A model generated the notes under the pieces. The model ran no database searches and was not told the origin of the DNA. It saw only the letters and a list, made by a program, of their open reading frames with translations. From the NCBI GenBank assembly GCA_963800065.1, contig CAWCZO010000010.1, forward strand, positions 186,001 to 250,000: a DNA stretch of 64,000 bases, read 5' to 3'. This stretch comes from CAWJFJ01 sp963800065 (GTDB taxonomy: Bacteria > Actinomycetota > Acidimicrobiia > Acidimicrobiales > UBA8190). The translations under genes were made by a program, and so were the position numbers. This document shows positions 7,981 to 17,500 of this stretch, one piece after another (positions within the stretch are counted from its first letter, which is position 1; every line of letters starts with the position of its first letter).

Positions 7981-8547
7981 ATGGCCCATGTGACCCTGGT
8001 CGAGCGACCCCGGGGACTCGTCCCCAGGCTCGCCGCCCGCTACTCCCGCCACCGCTTCGGGCAGGACGTCGAGCCGATGATGGCCGCCGCCCACCACAGC
8101 GGGGTCCTGGTGGCCATGGGCGCCCTCGAGACCGCCGCCGAACGGGGTTGGAAGCGGCTCGATCCGCGCCTGCGGTGGCTGGCCATCCAGGCGGCGGCCG
8201 GGGAGATCGGATGCTCGTGGTGCACCGATTTCGGGTACTACGAGGGCATGCAACAGGGGATCGACCCCCGCAAGGTCCGCGACGTCCCCCGCTTCGGCGA
8301 CAGTGACGTCTACGACGAGACCGAGCGGGTGGTCCTCGATTATGCCGTGGCCGCCACGGCGACACCGGTGGCGATCGCCGACGAGTTGGTCGAGCGGCTC
8401 CACCGCCACCTGAGCGAACCCGAGATCGTCGAGCTGGCCGCCTGGGTGGCGCTCGAGAATTTCCGGTCGCGGTTCAATGCCGGGCTCGGACTCAAGAGCC
8501 AGGAGTTCTCCGACCGGTGCGAGGTGACCCCTCTCCCCCCGGCCTGA
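7981..8547 (+). CDS. Carboxymuconolactone decarboxylase/AhpD-like protein (ECF41 target)
   Basis: A 188-residue protein of the CMD/AhpD helical superfamily. The centre reads 'AAAGEIGCSWCTDFGYYEG', giving Glu then a C-x2-C redox pair as in AhpD-type peroxidase partners, although the usual His after the second Cys is not obvious. A C-terminal 'SEPEIVELAAWVALENFRSRFNAGLG' matches the family. The ATG at 7981 follows an excellent AGGAGG. The stop is 1 nt before the GTG of the sigma gene, so the two form an operon. ECF41 sigma factors are known to sit next to and activate such genes; a redox or detoxification role is inferred, not shown. Confidence 0.85.
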   Translation: MAHVTLVERPRGLVPRLAARYSRHRFGQDVEPMMAAAHHSGVLVAMGALETAAERGWKRLDPRLRWLAIQAAAGEIGCSWCTDFGYYEGMQQGIDPRKVRDVPRFGDSDVYDETERVVLDYAVAATATPVAIADELVERLHRHLSEPEIVELAAWVALENFRSRFNAGLGLKSQEFSDRCEVTPLPPA

Positions 8548-8548
8548 G

Positions 8549-9446
8549 GTGGGGGACCTCGAGACATTTCTCGGGCTCCGGGCCTCGCTCTTCGGGGTGG
8601 CCTACCGCATGCTGGGCAGCGCCACCGAGGCCGAAGACATCGTCCAGGAGGCCTACGTGCGGTGGAGCCGGCGTGACGACAGGGACGTCGACGTGCCCTC
8701 GGCGTTTCTCACCACCATCGTGACCCGACTGTGCATCGACCACTTGCGGTCGGCCCGGGCGCGGTCGCGAGACCTACAAGGGCCCGTGGCTGCCGGAGCC
8801 GGTGGAGACCCGCTCCCCCGAACCGGGCCAGAGCGCCGAGCTGGCCGACTCCCTCTCGCTCGCCTTCCTCGTCCTGCTCGAGGAGCTCCAGCCCGTGGAA
8901 CGCGCCGCCTTCCTCCTCCACGACGTCTTCGACTACCCCTACGACGAGATCGCCGCCATGGTCGACAGGACCGAGGCGGCCTGCCGCCAAATGGTGTCCC
9001 GGGCCCGGCGCCGCGTCGACACGCCCCGGCGACGCTTCGACGCCGACCGGGCCCACGGACGCGAGCTCACCCGCCGGTTCCTGGTCGCCTGCGGCACGGG
9101 CGACCTGGACGGGCTGTTGTCGCTTCTGGCCGACGACGTGATCGTGTGGACCGACGGTGGGGGCAAGGTGCGGGCCGCTCTCCGCCCCGTGTCGGGGCCC
9201 CACCGGGCCGCCCGCTTCCTGCTGGCGGTGGCCCGGCGCCTCCCCCCGGGTGTCGCCAGCCGGGAGGTCGATCTGAACGGGCAGCCCGGCCTGGTCTTCG
9301 AGGTGGCCGGTCAGGTGACCGTGGCCCTCACTCTCGACGTCGTCGGGGCTTCGATCGTCGCTGTCCGGGTCGTCACCAACCCGGACAAACTGGTCGCCCT
9401 CCAGTCGGCCATACCGACCCGGCTGTCAGACATCTCCCCCCGGTGA
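8549..9446 (+). pseudogene. ECF41-family RNA polymerase sigma factor, apparent +1 frameshift
   Basis: The first frame encodes sigma region 2 ('LFGVAYRMLGSATEAEDIVQEAYVRW ... RLCIDHLRSARARS'). A shifted frame continues with the ECF41 linker motif 'KGPWLPEP', sigma region 4 ('FLLHDVFDYPYDEIAAMVDRTEAACRQMVSRAR') and a SnoaL-like C-terminal domain with the ECF41 motifs DGGGK and NPDKL. Removing one base near 8765 (gcggtcgcg to gcggcgcg) gives an uninterrupted protein of about 298 residues. ECF41 factors need no anti-sigma; the SnoaL-like tail controls activity. The GTG start at 8549 is 1 nt after the CMD stop. True inactivation versus sequence error cannot be told here. Confidence 0.82.
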
Positions 9447-9475
9447 CCGACTCCGGGTGGTCGGCGACAGAACCG

Positions 9476-10633
9476 TCAGCGGGCCCGGGCCGACACCTCG
9501 GCCGAAGCCGGTCCCGTTCCCTGGGCGTTGACGGCCGCCACCGTGTAGAAGAACATCGCCCCCGCCCGGGCGTGCCGGTTGGCGTAGGTACAGGTGTCCG
9601 AGGTGCACGCCACCGTGGTGTAGAGCTTCTCGGCACCCGACGAGTGTGCCCGGAACACCTTGTACCCGGTGATGGCGGCGCCGTTGTCGGTGGGAGCCTG
9701 CCAACCGAGCACCACCCCCTTCCGGGCCGAAGGGGCGGCCGTCACGCCCTGAGGTGCGCCGGGGACCGATGCCCCACCCCCACCGCCGAGGTCCTGCTGG
9801 GCCTGCGCCCAGGTGAACACCACATCGGTGGGGGCGGGCCCACAGGCGCCCACAATGATGGCGGCGAACGACGGGCCGTACGAGGAGCCGGAGGCGGTGT
9901 CACCGGCACCCATGTACTGCTGAGCCTGTCCACAGGTGACGAAGGTGCCCAGGATGTTGTCGCGATGCCCCCAGCATCCGGCCGAGGAGGGCGACGGGCA
10001 CGACCCGTTGGGCGAGCCGGGTCCGTCGTCGTACATCCAGTAGTAGTCGGAGCCGAGTGCGTTCGAGGTCCCGCCGGCCCAGATCGATCCCCACGAGGCG
10101 ACGGTCGCCCCTCCGGTCAGAGTGGTGGCGGACAGATCCGGATCGGTGTCGTTCGCCGCCGCCGTCTGGGCCACCGTGTCGAGTTGCGCCGTCAGCCCGG
10201 CGAGTGGGGCCAGACCTCGTTCCGTTCTCTCCAGGTCGGTGACGGCGAAGAGCTGCTCGGGGACGGTCATGGCAGCGAAGGCGCTCACCTTGAGAGACAG
10301 TGACCCCATGCTCTCCAGAGCCGACCGGGCATTGTCGATCGCCTTCACCACATCGGCGTTACACGTGTCGGAGTCGTCCAGGGCACTCGCCTTGCAGCTT
10401 CCGTCACCCGTGAAGTTGGGGTCGGGCGGCAGGCTTTCCGAGGGATTCTGCGGCGGGATGATGCCCGCCGCAGCCTGGGCTGCCGGATCGGCGGGGCGTG
10501 GGCCCGACGCCGCCGGGCCGGACGTGCTCGGTCGGACGGGTGCACCGCTCACCGGCGCGGTTCCCGCCCCTCCCACCAGCGTCGCCGAGAAGACACCCAG
10601 TGCGATCAGCGTCTTCCAAGTCCTCGGTTGCAT
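9476..10633 (-). CDS. Secreted CAP/SCP-like protein with C-terminal fibronectin type III domain
   Basis: A 385-residue exported protein. Residues 1-31 form a Sec signal peptide (basic 'MQPRTWK', hydrophobic core, 'APVSGA'). After a Pro-rich linker comes a CAP-like domain (about 110-275): 'VTDLERTERGLAPLAGL', 'ASWGSIWAGG', 'CWGHRDNILG' and a paired-cysteine tail. This is the layout of bacterial CAP domains, whose molecular role is mostly unknown. A Gly linker leads to one FN3 domain (about 290-385, 'PGAPQGVTAAPS ... GWQAPTDNGAAITGYKVFRA'). It is divergent from the GH43-like gene across 273 bp. Confidence 0.78.
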   Translation of the reverse strand: MQPRTWKTLIALGVFSATLVGGAGTAPVSGAPVRPSTSGPAASGPRPADPAAQAAAGIIPPQNPSESLPPDPNFTGDGSCKASALDDSDTCNADVVKAIDNARSALESMGSLSLKVSAFAAMTVPEQLFAVTDLERTERGLAPLAGLTAQLDTVAQTAAANDTDPDLSATTLTGGATVASWGSIWAGGTSNALGSDYYWMYDDGPGSPNGSCPSPSSAGCWGHRDNILGTFVTCGQAQQYMGAGDTASGSSYGPSFAAIIVGACGPAPTDVVFTWAQAQQDLGGGGGASVPGAPQGVTAAPSARKGVVLGWQAPTDNGAAITGYKVFRAHSSGAEKLYTTVACTSDTCTYANRHARAGAMFFYTVAAVNAQGTGPASAEVSARAR

Positions 10634-10906
10634 CGGTACTTCTTTCCGGGGGGCTCACCGTTCGTCCATGGATCGCGCCGTCCATCGGGATGCAGACCAT
10701 GGGTGTATCGGATACCCCCCGGATCGATGAAATCAATTCCACGACAATCACAGTGATCACTCTCTGTGAGTCGACGCATTCACCCGAAACGCTTGGCGAC
10801 CACTTTTCCCTCAATGAACCGGGTCGGACAGCCGATTCCCGGAGTAGTGAGGACAGCCAACTCCTTCCCCCCCATCGCACACCGATTCTCCCACACGGAG
10901 GTGGCG
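10634..10906. other. Divergent intergenic region with small dyads
   Basis: This spacer separates two divergent secreted-protein genes and holds no convincing gene. TCACAG at 10748-10753 faces CTGTGA at 10764-10769 across 10 nt. GTATC-G-GATAC is at 10705-10715. Either could be an operator; no regulator is adjacent. A GGAGGT ribosome site for the rightward gene is at 10897-10902. Confidence 0.3.
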
Positions 10907-12766
10907 ATGCATACGGGTGGAGGGGGCGGACGGGCCACGACCGGCCTCCGGGGCCGGCGGGGACGACGCCGCCGCTGGACCCGGCCGGGACTGATCGCCG
11001 CCTCCTCCATGGCGGTCCTGGCCACGTCGGGGATCACGGAGATGGCCGCGTCGCCCCCGGCGGCGGCCGTCACCGTCCATCCCAGTCCCACGCCCGCCTT
11101 CGCCGGGGACGCCGGTGACCCCGATGTCGTCTACTCGGCGGGGACGTACTTCGCCTTCACCACCGGCACCCCGCTGGGCAACCACATCCAGGTGCTGGTG
11201 AGCACCACCCCGTCCGGCGGGTACCACAGCTACACGGGAACGTCCTTCGGGTCCACGGCACTGGTCGCCACACCGGGTTGGGAGACGACCAACACGCAGA
11301 CATCACCGGGGGTCTTCTACTGGGGCGGCCGTTGGTTGATGTACTACGACGCCGCCCAGTCCCCCAACCCGAGCGACAGTGGACACGACTGCATCTCGGT
11401 GGCGGTGGGCGCCGCCACCCTGTCGCCGTCGGACCCCCAGTTCACCGACAACTCCGGCGGCGGCCTCATCTGTCAACCGACCGGTTCCATCGATCCGAGC
11501 CCCTTCGTCGATCCGGCGTCGGGACGCGCTTATCTGGTCTGGAAGCAGAACGACGGGGGGTCGGCGCAACGGGCGACGATCTGGTCCCAACAGCTGAGTT
11601 CTGACGGGCTCAGCCTGATCGGCTCACCGAGCGAGCTCATGTACAACGACACCGCCGCCTACCGGTGGGAGAGCACCGTGGAGGACCCCTCCATGGTCGA
11701 CGCCGACGGAACGTACTCCCTGCTGTTCTCGGCCGGGGTCTACACCTCGACCGGCTACTCGGAGGGCATCACCACCTGCGCCGGACCTCTGGGACCGTGC
11801 GGGCTCGACACACAGATCCTCACCACCTACGGCTCTGTCCTCGGTCCGGGGGGCGGGTCGCTCTTCGCCGACGCCACCGGTGCCTACTGGTTGGACTACG
11901 CGGCGTGGCAGGGCGGCAGTGGTGGCTGTACCGACTACGCGTGTGGCGCCACCCGACAGCTCTTCGTGACACCGATCCAACTGTCGCTCCAGGTTCCCTG
12001 CGATCCGCCGGCGTCGAAGATCGGCTACCGCTTCGTCGCCGCCGATGGAGGCATCTTCGACTACGGCACCCTCCCGTTCTGCGGATCGATGGGTGGACAG
12101 TTCCTCAGCCGGCCCATCGTGGGCATCGCCTCCACCGCCGACGGCGGCGGCTACTGGGAGGTGGCCTCCGACGGCGGAATCTTCGCCTTCGGTGATGCCG
12201 CCTTCCACGGGTCGATGGGCGGGAAGCCTCTGGTGAAGCCGGTGGTGGGCTTCGCCTCCACACCCGACGGCGGCGGCTACTGGGAGGTGGCCTCCGACGG
12301 CGGGGTGTTCGCCTTCGGTGACGCCGCCTACTACGGGTCGATGGGCGGGAAGCCGCTCACCAGGCCGGTGGTGGGCTTCGCCTCCACACCCGACGGCGGC
12401 GGCTACTGGGAGGTGGCCTCCGACGGCGGGGTGTTCGCCTTCGGTGACGCCGCCTACTACGGGTCGATGGGCGGGAAGCCGCTCACCAGGCCGGTGGTGG
12501 CCATCGCCTCCACACCCGACGGCGGCGGCTACTGGGAGGTGGCCTCCGACGGCGGGGTGTTCGCCTTCGGTGACGCCGCCTACTACGGGTCGATGGGCGG
12601 GAAGCCGCTCACCAGGCCGGTGGTGGCCATCGCCTCCACACCCGACGGCGGCGGCTACTGGGAGGTGGCCTCCGACGGCGGGGTGTTCGCCTTCGGTGAC
12701 GCCGCCTACTACGGGTCGATGGGCGGGAAGCCTCTGGTGAAGCCGGTGGTGGGCATGTCCGCCTGA
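10907..12766 (+). CDS. Secreted GH43-like beta-propeller protein with C-terminal 42-residue repeats
   Basis: A 619-residue exported protein. A long basic N-region and a hydrophobic segment ending near 'PPAAAVTVHPS' form the signal peptide. Residues about 55-345 look like a five-bladed glycoside hydrolase 43/62-type propeller: 'AGDPDVVYSAGTYFAF', 'WAPGV'-like 'TSPGVFYWGGRWLMYYDAA', 'SIDPSPFVDPASGRAYLVWKQ' and 'VEDPSMVDADGTYSLLFSAG'. These place acidic residues where family 43 has its catalytic Asp/Glu, so an arabinan- or xylan-type polysaccharide is a plausible substrate. Residues 372-618 are about six tandem repeats, probably a second propeller or wall-binding region. The ATG at 10907 has a GGAGGT box. 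Confidence 0.78.
   Translation: MHTGGGGGRATTGLRGRRGRRRRWTRPGLIAASSMAVLATSGITEMAASPPAAAVTVHPSPTPAFAGDAGDPDVVYSAGTYFAFTTGTPLGNHIQVLVSTTPSGGYHSYTGTSFGSTALVATPGWETTNTQTSPGVFYWGGRWLMYYDAAQSPNPSDSGHDCISVAVGAATLSPSDPQFTDNSGGGLICQPTGSIDPSPFVDPASGRAYLVWKQNDGGSAQRATIWSQQLSSDGLSLIGSPSELMYNDTAAYRWESTVEDPSMVDADGTYSLLFSAGVYTSTGYSEGITTCAGPLGPCGLDTQILTTYGSVLGPGGGSLFADATGAYWLDYAAWQGGSGGCTDYACGATRQLFVTPIQLSLQVPCDPPASKIGYRFVAADGGIFDYGTLPFCGSMGGQFLSRPIVGIASTADGGGYWEVASDGGIFAFGDAAFHGSMGGKPLVKPVVGFASTPDGGGYWEVASDGGVFAFGDAAYYGSMGGKPLTRPVVGFASTPDGGGYWEVASDGGVFAFGDAAYYGSMGGKPLTRPVVAIASTPDGGGYWEVASDGGVFAFGDAAYYGSMGGKPLTRPVVAIASTPDGGGYWEVASDGGVFAFGDAAYYGSMGGKPLVKPVVGMSA
12022..12763 (+). repeat. 126-bp tandem repeats coding a 42-residue 'DGGVFAFGDA-YYGSMGGK' module
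   Basis: About six in-frame copies, spaced exactly 126 bp, each encode 'GGGYWEVASDGGVFAFGDAA' followed by 'YYGSMGGKPL..PVV..ASTPD'. The first copy is divergent ('FDYGTLPFCGSMGGQ'). The middle four are nearly identical at DNA level, indicating recent duplication or conversion. Similar repeats recur in secreted proteins of Acidimicrobiia (from memory). Confidence 0.85.
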
Positions 12767-12801
12767 GGGCACCGGGCACGGCCACCGACGGGCCGCGACC
12801 T

Positions 12802-13785
12802 ATGGTCGTCGATGTGGACCGGGGCAGGATCCTCGTGACCGGTTGTGCCGGGCATCTCGGCGAGGCGCTCGTCCGCGTGCTGACCACCCGGGGCACCAAG
12901 GTCGTCGGACTCGACGTGCTCGACTCCCCGTTCACCACCGCCGTCGGTTCGATCACCGATCGCCACCTCGTCCGCCGTTGCCTGGCCGGGGTGACCGGCG
13001 TCATCCACGCGGCCACCCTGCACAAGCCGCACATCGACTCCCACGAACGACGGTCCTTCGTCGAGGTGAACGTCACCGGGACCGTGGTCCTGCTCGAAGA
13101 GGCCGTGCGGGCCGGCGTGGAGAGCTTCGTGTTCACAAGCACCACCAGCACCTTCGGCCGGGCCCTGGCCCCCCCGCCGGGCGCGCCGGCGGCGTGGATC
13201 ACCGAGGACGTCACCCCCGTCCCCAGGAACGTCTACGGCGTGACCAAGACGGCGGCGGAGGATTTCTGCGAACTCGTCAACGTGGAGCACCGGCTTCCCG
13301 TCGTGGTCCTGCGGGTGGCGCGCTTCTTCCCCAAGCCCGACGACGACGGCGCCATCCGGGGCGCCTATGCCGACGACAACGTGAAGGCCAACGAGTTTCT
13401 CTACCGCCGTGTCGACGTCGAGGACGTCGTGGACGCACATCTGCTGGCCCTGGACCGGGCGCCGGCCATCGGCTTCGGCCGGTTCGTCGTGAGCGCCACC
13501 ACGCCCTTTCTCCGGGACGACACCGCCGCCCTGGTCGTCGACGCCCCCGGGGTGGTGGGCCGACTCTTCCCCGACCAGGAGGCCGAGTACGCCCGTCGGG
13601 GCTGGACGATGGCCCCCCGGATCGACCGCGTCTACGTCAACGCCCGGGCCCGGGCCGAGCTCGGCTGGACGCCGCGTCACGACTTCCGGTCGGTCCTCGA
13701 CCGGCTGAAGGCCGACGAGGATCCGAGAAGCGACCTGGCCCGGGCCGTCGGGTCCAAGGGGTACCACGCGGCGTCGGATGGCTGA
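12802..13785 (+). CDS. NAD-dependent epimerase/dehydratase family protein
   Basis: A 327-residue extended-SDR enzyme. The nucleotide-binding motif T-G-C-A-G-H-L-G is at 12-19, and 'GVIHAATLHKPHID' and 'VNVTGTVVLLEEAV' are typical of nucleotide-sugar epimerases. The catalytic 'YGVTKTAAEDF' (Tyr-x3-Lys) is near 147-151. The C-terminal region 'RARAELGWTPRHDFRSVLDRL' is the usual sugar-nucleotide-side ending. Exact substrate cannot be read. The last 8 nt overlap the methyltransferase gene, so a two-step modification by the pair is possible. Confidence 0.85.
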   Translation: MVVDVDRGRILVTGCAGHLGEALVRVLTTRGTKVVGLDVLDSPFTTAVGSITDRHLVRRCLAGVTGVIHAATLHKPHIDSHERRSFVEVNVTGTVVLLEEAVRAGVESFVFTSTTSTFGRALAPPPGAPAAWITEDVTPVPRNVYGVTKTAAEDFCELVNVEHRLPVVVLRVARFFPKPDDDGAIRGAYADDNVKANEFLYRRVDVEDVVDAHLLALDRAPAIGFGRFVVSATTPFLRDDTAALVVDAPGVVGRLFPDQEAEYARRGWTMAPRIDRVYVNARARAELGWTPRHDFRSVLDRLKADEDPRSDLARAVGSKGYHAASDG

Positions 13786-14509
13786 GGAGGGCGACGTCTT
13801 CGGCCACGCGCTGCGGGACTGGGCGCGGGGCGGGACCGACCCGGAGGTCTTCGAGCGCGACGACGGGTTCACCGAGACCGGGATGGGTCATGAGCTCTAC
13901 GTGGCCGGGTTCGCCGACTGGCTCCCCGCCGAGCGGCGGGCCATGCGGTACGTGAGCGGACGGGTGATCGACGTGGGCTGCGCGGCGGGCCGGGTGCCGA
14001 TCTACCTCCAGCAGCGCGGCCACGACGTCGTCGGCCTCGACTCCTCACCTCTGGCCGTCTCCACGGCGCGTGCCTGCGGGGCCACCGACGTGTGGTGCAT
14101 GTCGGCCGACGCCCTCACGGACCGGATCGGCTCGTTCGACACCATCGTCCTGTTCGGTAACAACTTCGGCATCTTCGGGACGCCGGCCCGGCTGCGGCGG
14201 GTGCTGGCGTCGTGGGCCCGTCGCACACCCCCGGGGGCGCGGCTTCTGGCCGGGAGCACCAATCCCTACTGCGGCGGTGCTCCGGCGCTCACCCGGAGCT
14301 ACTACTTCCGCAACCGCCACCGCGGCCTCATGCCGGGCCGGGTCCGCCTGCGCATCCGTTACCGGCACAGGGTCTCACCGTGGTTCACATGGCTCTTCGT
14401 CTCCCGTGGCGAGATGAGGACGCTGCTGCGGGGAACGGGCTGGCACCAGAGCCGGATCCTGGGAGGAGCGCCGTCCGATCCGTACGTGGCCGTTCTGGAG
14501 AAGGACTGA
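13778..14509 (+). CDS. Class I SAM-dependent methyltransferase
   Basis: A 243-residue protein with the SAM-binding core 'GRVIDVGCAAGRVPIYLQQRGHDVVGLDSSPLAV' (motif I at about 63-80) and a 'FDTIVLFGNNFGIFG' post-I strand. The C-terminal half ('MPGRVRLRIRYRHRVSPWFTWLFVSRGEMRTLLRGTGW') is typical of small-molecule methyltransferases. It overlaps the epimerase by 8 nt and is presumably co-expressed with it. It converges on putA with only 2 bp between the stops. Substrate unknown. Confidence 0.85.
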   Translation: MAEEGDVFGHALRDWARGGTDPEVFERDDGFTETGMGHELYVAGFADWLPAERRAMRYVSGRVIDVGCAAGRVPIYLQQRGHDVVGLDSSPLAVSTARACGATDVWCMSADALTDRIGSFDTIVLFGNNFGIFGTPARLRRVLASWARRTPPGARLLAGSTNPYCGGAPALTRSYYFRNRHRGLMPGRVRLRIRYRHRVSPWFTWLFVSRGEMRTLLRGTGWHQSRILGGAPSDPYVAVLEKD

Positions 14510-14511
14510 GC

Positions 14512-17500
14512 TCACCGGAGGTCGAGCGGTGTGTACACCACGTTCCCGTAACGGTGCAGGCTCCTGGTCACCACCTGCTCGCGCATCCACCGGACGAGCT
14601 CGACGCGTCCATGGGAGCACATGGGCTCGTCCACGACGGTGACGGCGTGGGCGGCGGCGGCGGCCAGAACCTCGGGTTCGGCCGTGCCCAGGAGCCGCAA
14701 TCGGGCGCCCGACCCGTCGGCCAGCGACGCCGCCAGCGCCTCGGCGCTCTCGACGGTGAGCGTCGCCTCCGACTTTCGATGCCACCGCGGCCGCCGCCGC
14801 GGGAGTGACACGCGCACCGGGGTCCCGGTCACGGCCGCCGCCCGCAGGGCCTTGGCCACCTCGTCGTCGGAACCGTCCTCGGTGACGCGCACGGTCACCC
14901 CCGGGACATACGGCCGGTAGCGCAGCTGGTTGGACTCGCACGACAGCCCGGCCAGGTCGGTCACACGCCCGAAGTGGGAGTCCCACCAGCGCCGGTAGTC
15001 GGCGGCGGCGTCGTCGACACTCGTCTCGTGGGCGTCGCACCACCGGCGCAGCGCCAGGAGGTAGTTGGGCCCACCGGTCTTGGCCGTCGGACCCACGCTC
15101 GACCGCTTCCACCCGCCGAAGGGTTGGCGGCCCACCAGGGCCCCGGTGGTGGGACGGTTGACGTAGAGGTTGCCGGCCTCCACGGTGTCCACCCAGCGCC
15201 GGTGCTCGGCCGGGTCGAGTGAGTGGAGCCCGGCCGTCAACCCGTAGGGGACGGCGTTCTGCCACTCGACCGCCTGGTCCAGACCGTCGGCCCGCATGAC
15301 TCCGAGGACGGGGCCGAACCACTCCGTGGTGTGGGCCCACGAGCCGGGCCTGACCCCGACACGGACACCGGGGGACCACAGCCGGCGGTCCCGGTCGCGG
15401 CACTCGGGCGCCACCAGCCAGGTCTCGCCCGGATCGAGGACGGTGAGGGCCCGCTCGAGCGATCCGGTGAAGGGGCCCACGATCGGCCCCACGTCCGTCG
15501 CCGGGTCGTTCCCCGGACCCACCCGCAGGGCCCGCGCGGCGTCGGCCAGCTGCCGCAGGAAGGGACTGCGGTCGTAGACCGATCCATCGACGATGGCCAG
15601 GCTGGCGGCCGAGCACTTCTGACCGGCGTGCCCGAAGGCCGAACGGATGAGATCAGCCACCGCCTGGTCCACGTCGGCGGCGCCCGTGACCACCATGGCG
15701 TTCTTGCCACTCGTCTCGGCCAGCAACCGCCGGCCCGGTGTCCACCGGGCGAACATCTTCGCCGTCTCCCACGACCCGGTGAGGATCACGGCGCCGGCGC
15801 CCGGATGGGCGATCAGGTGCCGGCCCTCGGGACCGTCGGGCGCCGCCACCAGCTCCACCCGACCGTCCCCCAGACCGGCGCCGTGCATCTGCGCCACCAG
15901 GAGGGCGGCCGTGGCCGGCGCCTCGGGGCTCGGCTTGAGGATCACCGTGTTCCCGGCGGCCAAGGCGGCCAGCGACCCGCCGGCGGGGATAGCGTAGGGG
16001 AAGTTCCACGGGGGCGACACCACCACCGGCCCGCAGGGAACGCTCGCCACCTCGCCCTCGAGCGACGCCAACAGGTCCGTCCCCGCCGCGTACCAACGGG
16101 CGTAGTCCACCGCCTCGGAGACCTCGGGATCGGCTTCGGCGAAGGTCTTGCCCGCCTCGGAGGTCATCACGGCGACGGCCTTGGCGCGACCCGCCGCCAT
16201 GACGTCGGCCGCCGCCTCGAGGAGGTGACGGCGCTCGGTGGCGGTGGTGGCGGCCCACCGTGCAGCAGCGGCGCCGGCACGGGTCACGGCCCGGTCGATG
16301 TCCCTCTCGGTGGCCGGCGCCGGGGGGTCCGGCGGCGCCATCCCGAGCGCCGTCAGAGCCCACCGGCGGTTGGCGGGAACCGTCAGGTCGGTGTCCGGCT
16401 CGTTGGCGAATCCTCCGTCGCCGGCGACGGGTGGGCCGTCGGTGGTGGGTGACCCGGTGGGTGCGGCCCGGGACCGGTCCTGGGTCTGGAACGGCACCGT
16501 CTGCACATCACCGCGGGCCCGCACCGACCGGGCGAAGCGACCGGCCTGGTCGTCCCAGTCGGCACTGCCCGGGACCATGTCGAGGGCGTGCCGGAGGAAA
16601 CCCTCCGGCGTGGTGTTCTCATCGAGGCGGCGGGCCAGATAGGCCAGCGCGTTGCGGAAGTCCCGGCGCGTGGTGGCCGGAACGTAGAAGAGCAGACGCC
16701 CCGAACGCTCGGCCACGGCCGCCGCCTGGTTGTCGGCCATCCCGGCCAGCATCTCGATGTCGACCGACGCGCCCGCCTGCTCCGACAGGATGAGGGCCAG
16801 GGCCACGTCGAAGAGGTTGTGCGACGCCACCCCCACCTCCACGGTGCCGCGGCCCGCCGCCTCCATCAGGCGTTCGAGGAGACGGATGTACGACGCGTCG
16901 GTGTCGGCCTTGGTCCGGTAGGGCGCCGCCGGCCAACCGTGGAGCTCGGCGTCCACGTTCTCCATGGCCAGGTTGGCCCCCTTGACCAGCCGGATCCGGA
17001 TGGGGGCCCCACCGGCCTCCCGGCGCCGCCCGGCCCAGTCGAGGAGCCGGTCCAGGGCGGCGTGGCTGTCGGGGAGATAGGCCTGCAGCGCGATGCCGGC
17101 GGTGAGCGGGGCGAACTCGTCGTCGTCCAGGGTGCGCATGAAGGAGTCCACCGTGAGATCCAGGTCCCGGTGTTCCTCCATGTCCAGGTTGACGAGCTTG
17201 GCGACATCGGCGGAACCGGCGCGCCGGTAGAGCTGGCGCAGCGGCGCCGTGATCCGTCGCACCGAGCCCTCGAAGTCGATGAGGGTCAGGCCGGCGGCCA
17301 CCGACGACACCTTCACCGAGACGCAGTCGACGTCGCCCCGTCGCAGCAACTGGTCCACGGCCGCCGTCCGTCTCTCGGCCTCCTGCCAGCCCAGGATGGC
17401 CTCTCCCAGGAGGTTCAGATTGGGCCGCCGTCCGGCCGCCCACAGCCGGGCCAGGCGACGGCCGAGAGGTCCCGCTTCAGCCGGGTAGACGAGGGAGCCG

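Noticed and set aside
11624..12772. Long minus-strand open frame opposite the repeat part of the GH43-like gene
   Set aside because: It is a mirror of the repeated coding DNA, with His/Gly-rich low-complexity translation and no ribosome site.
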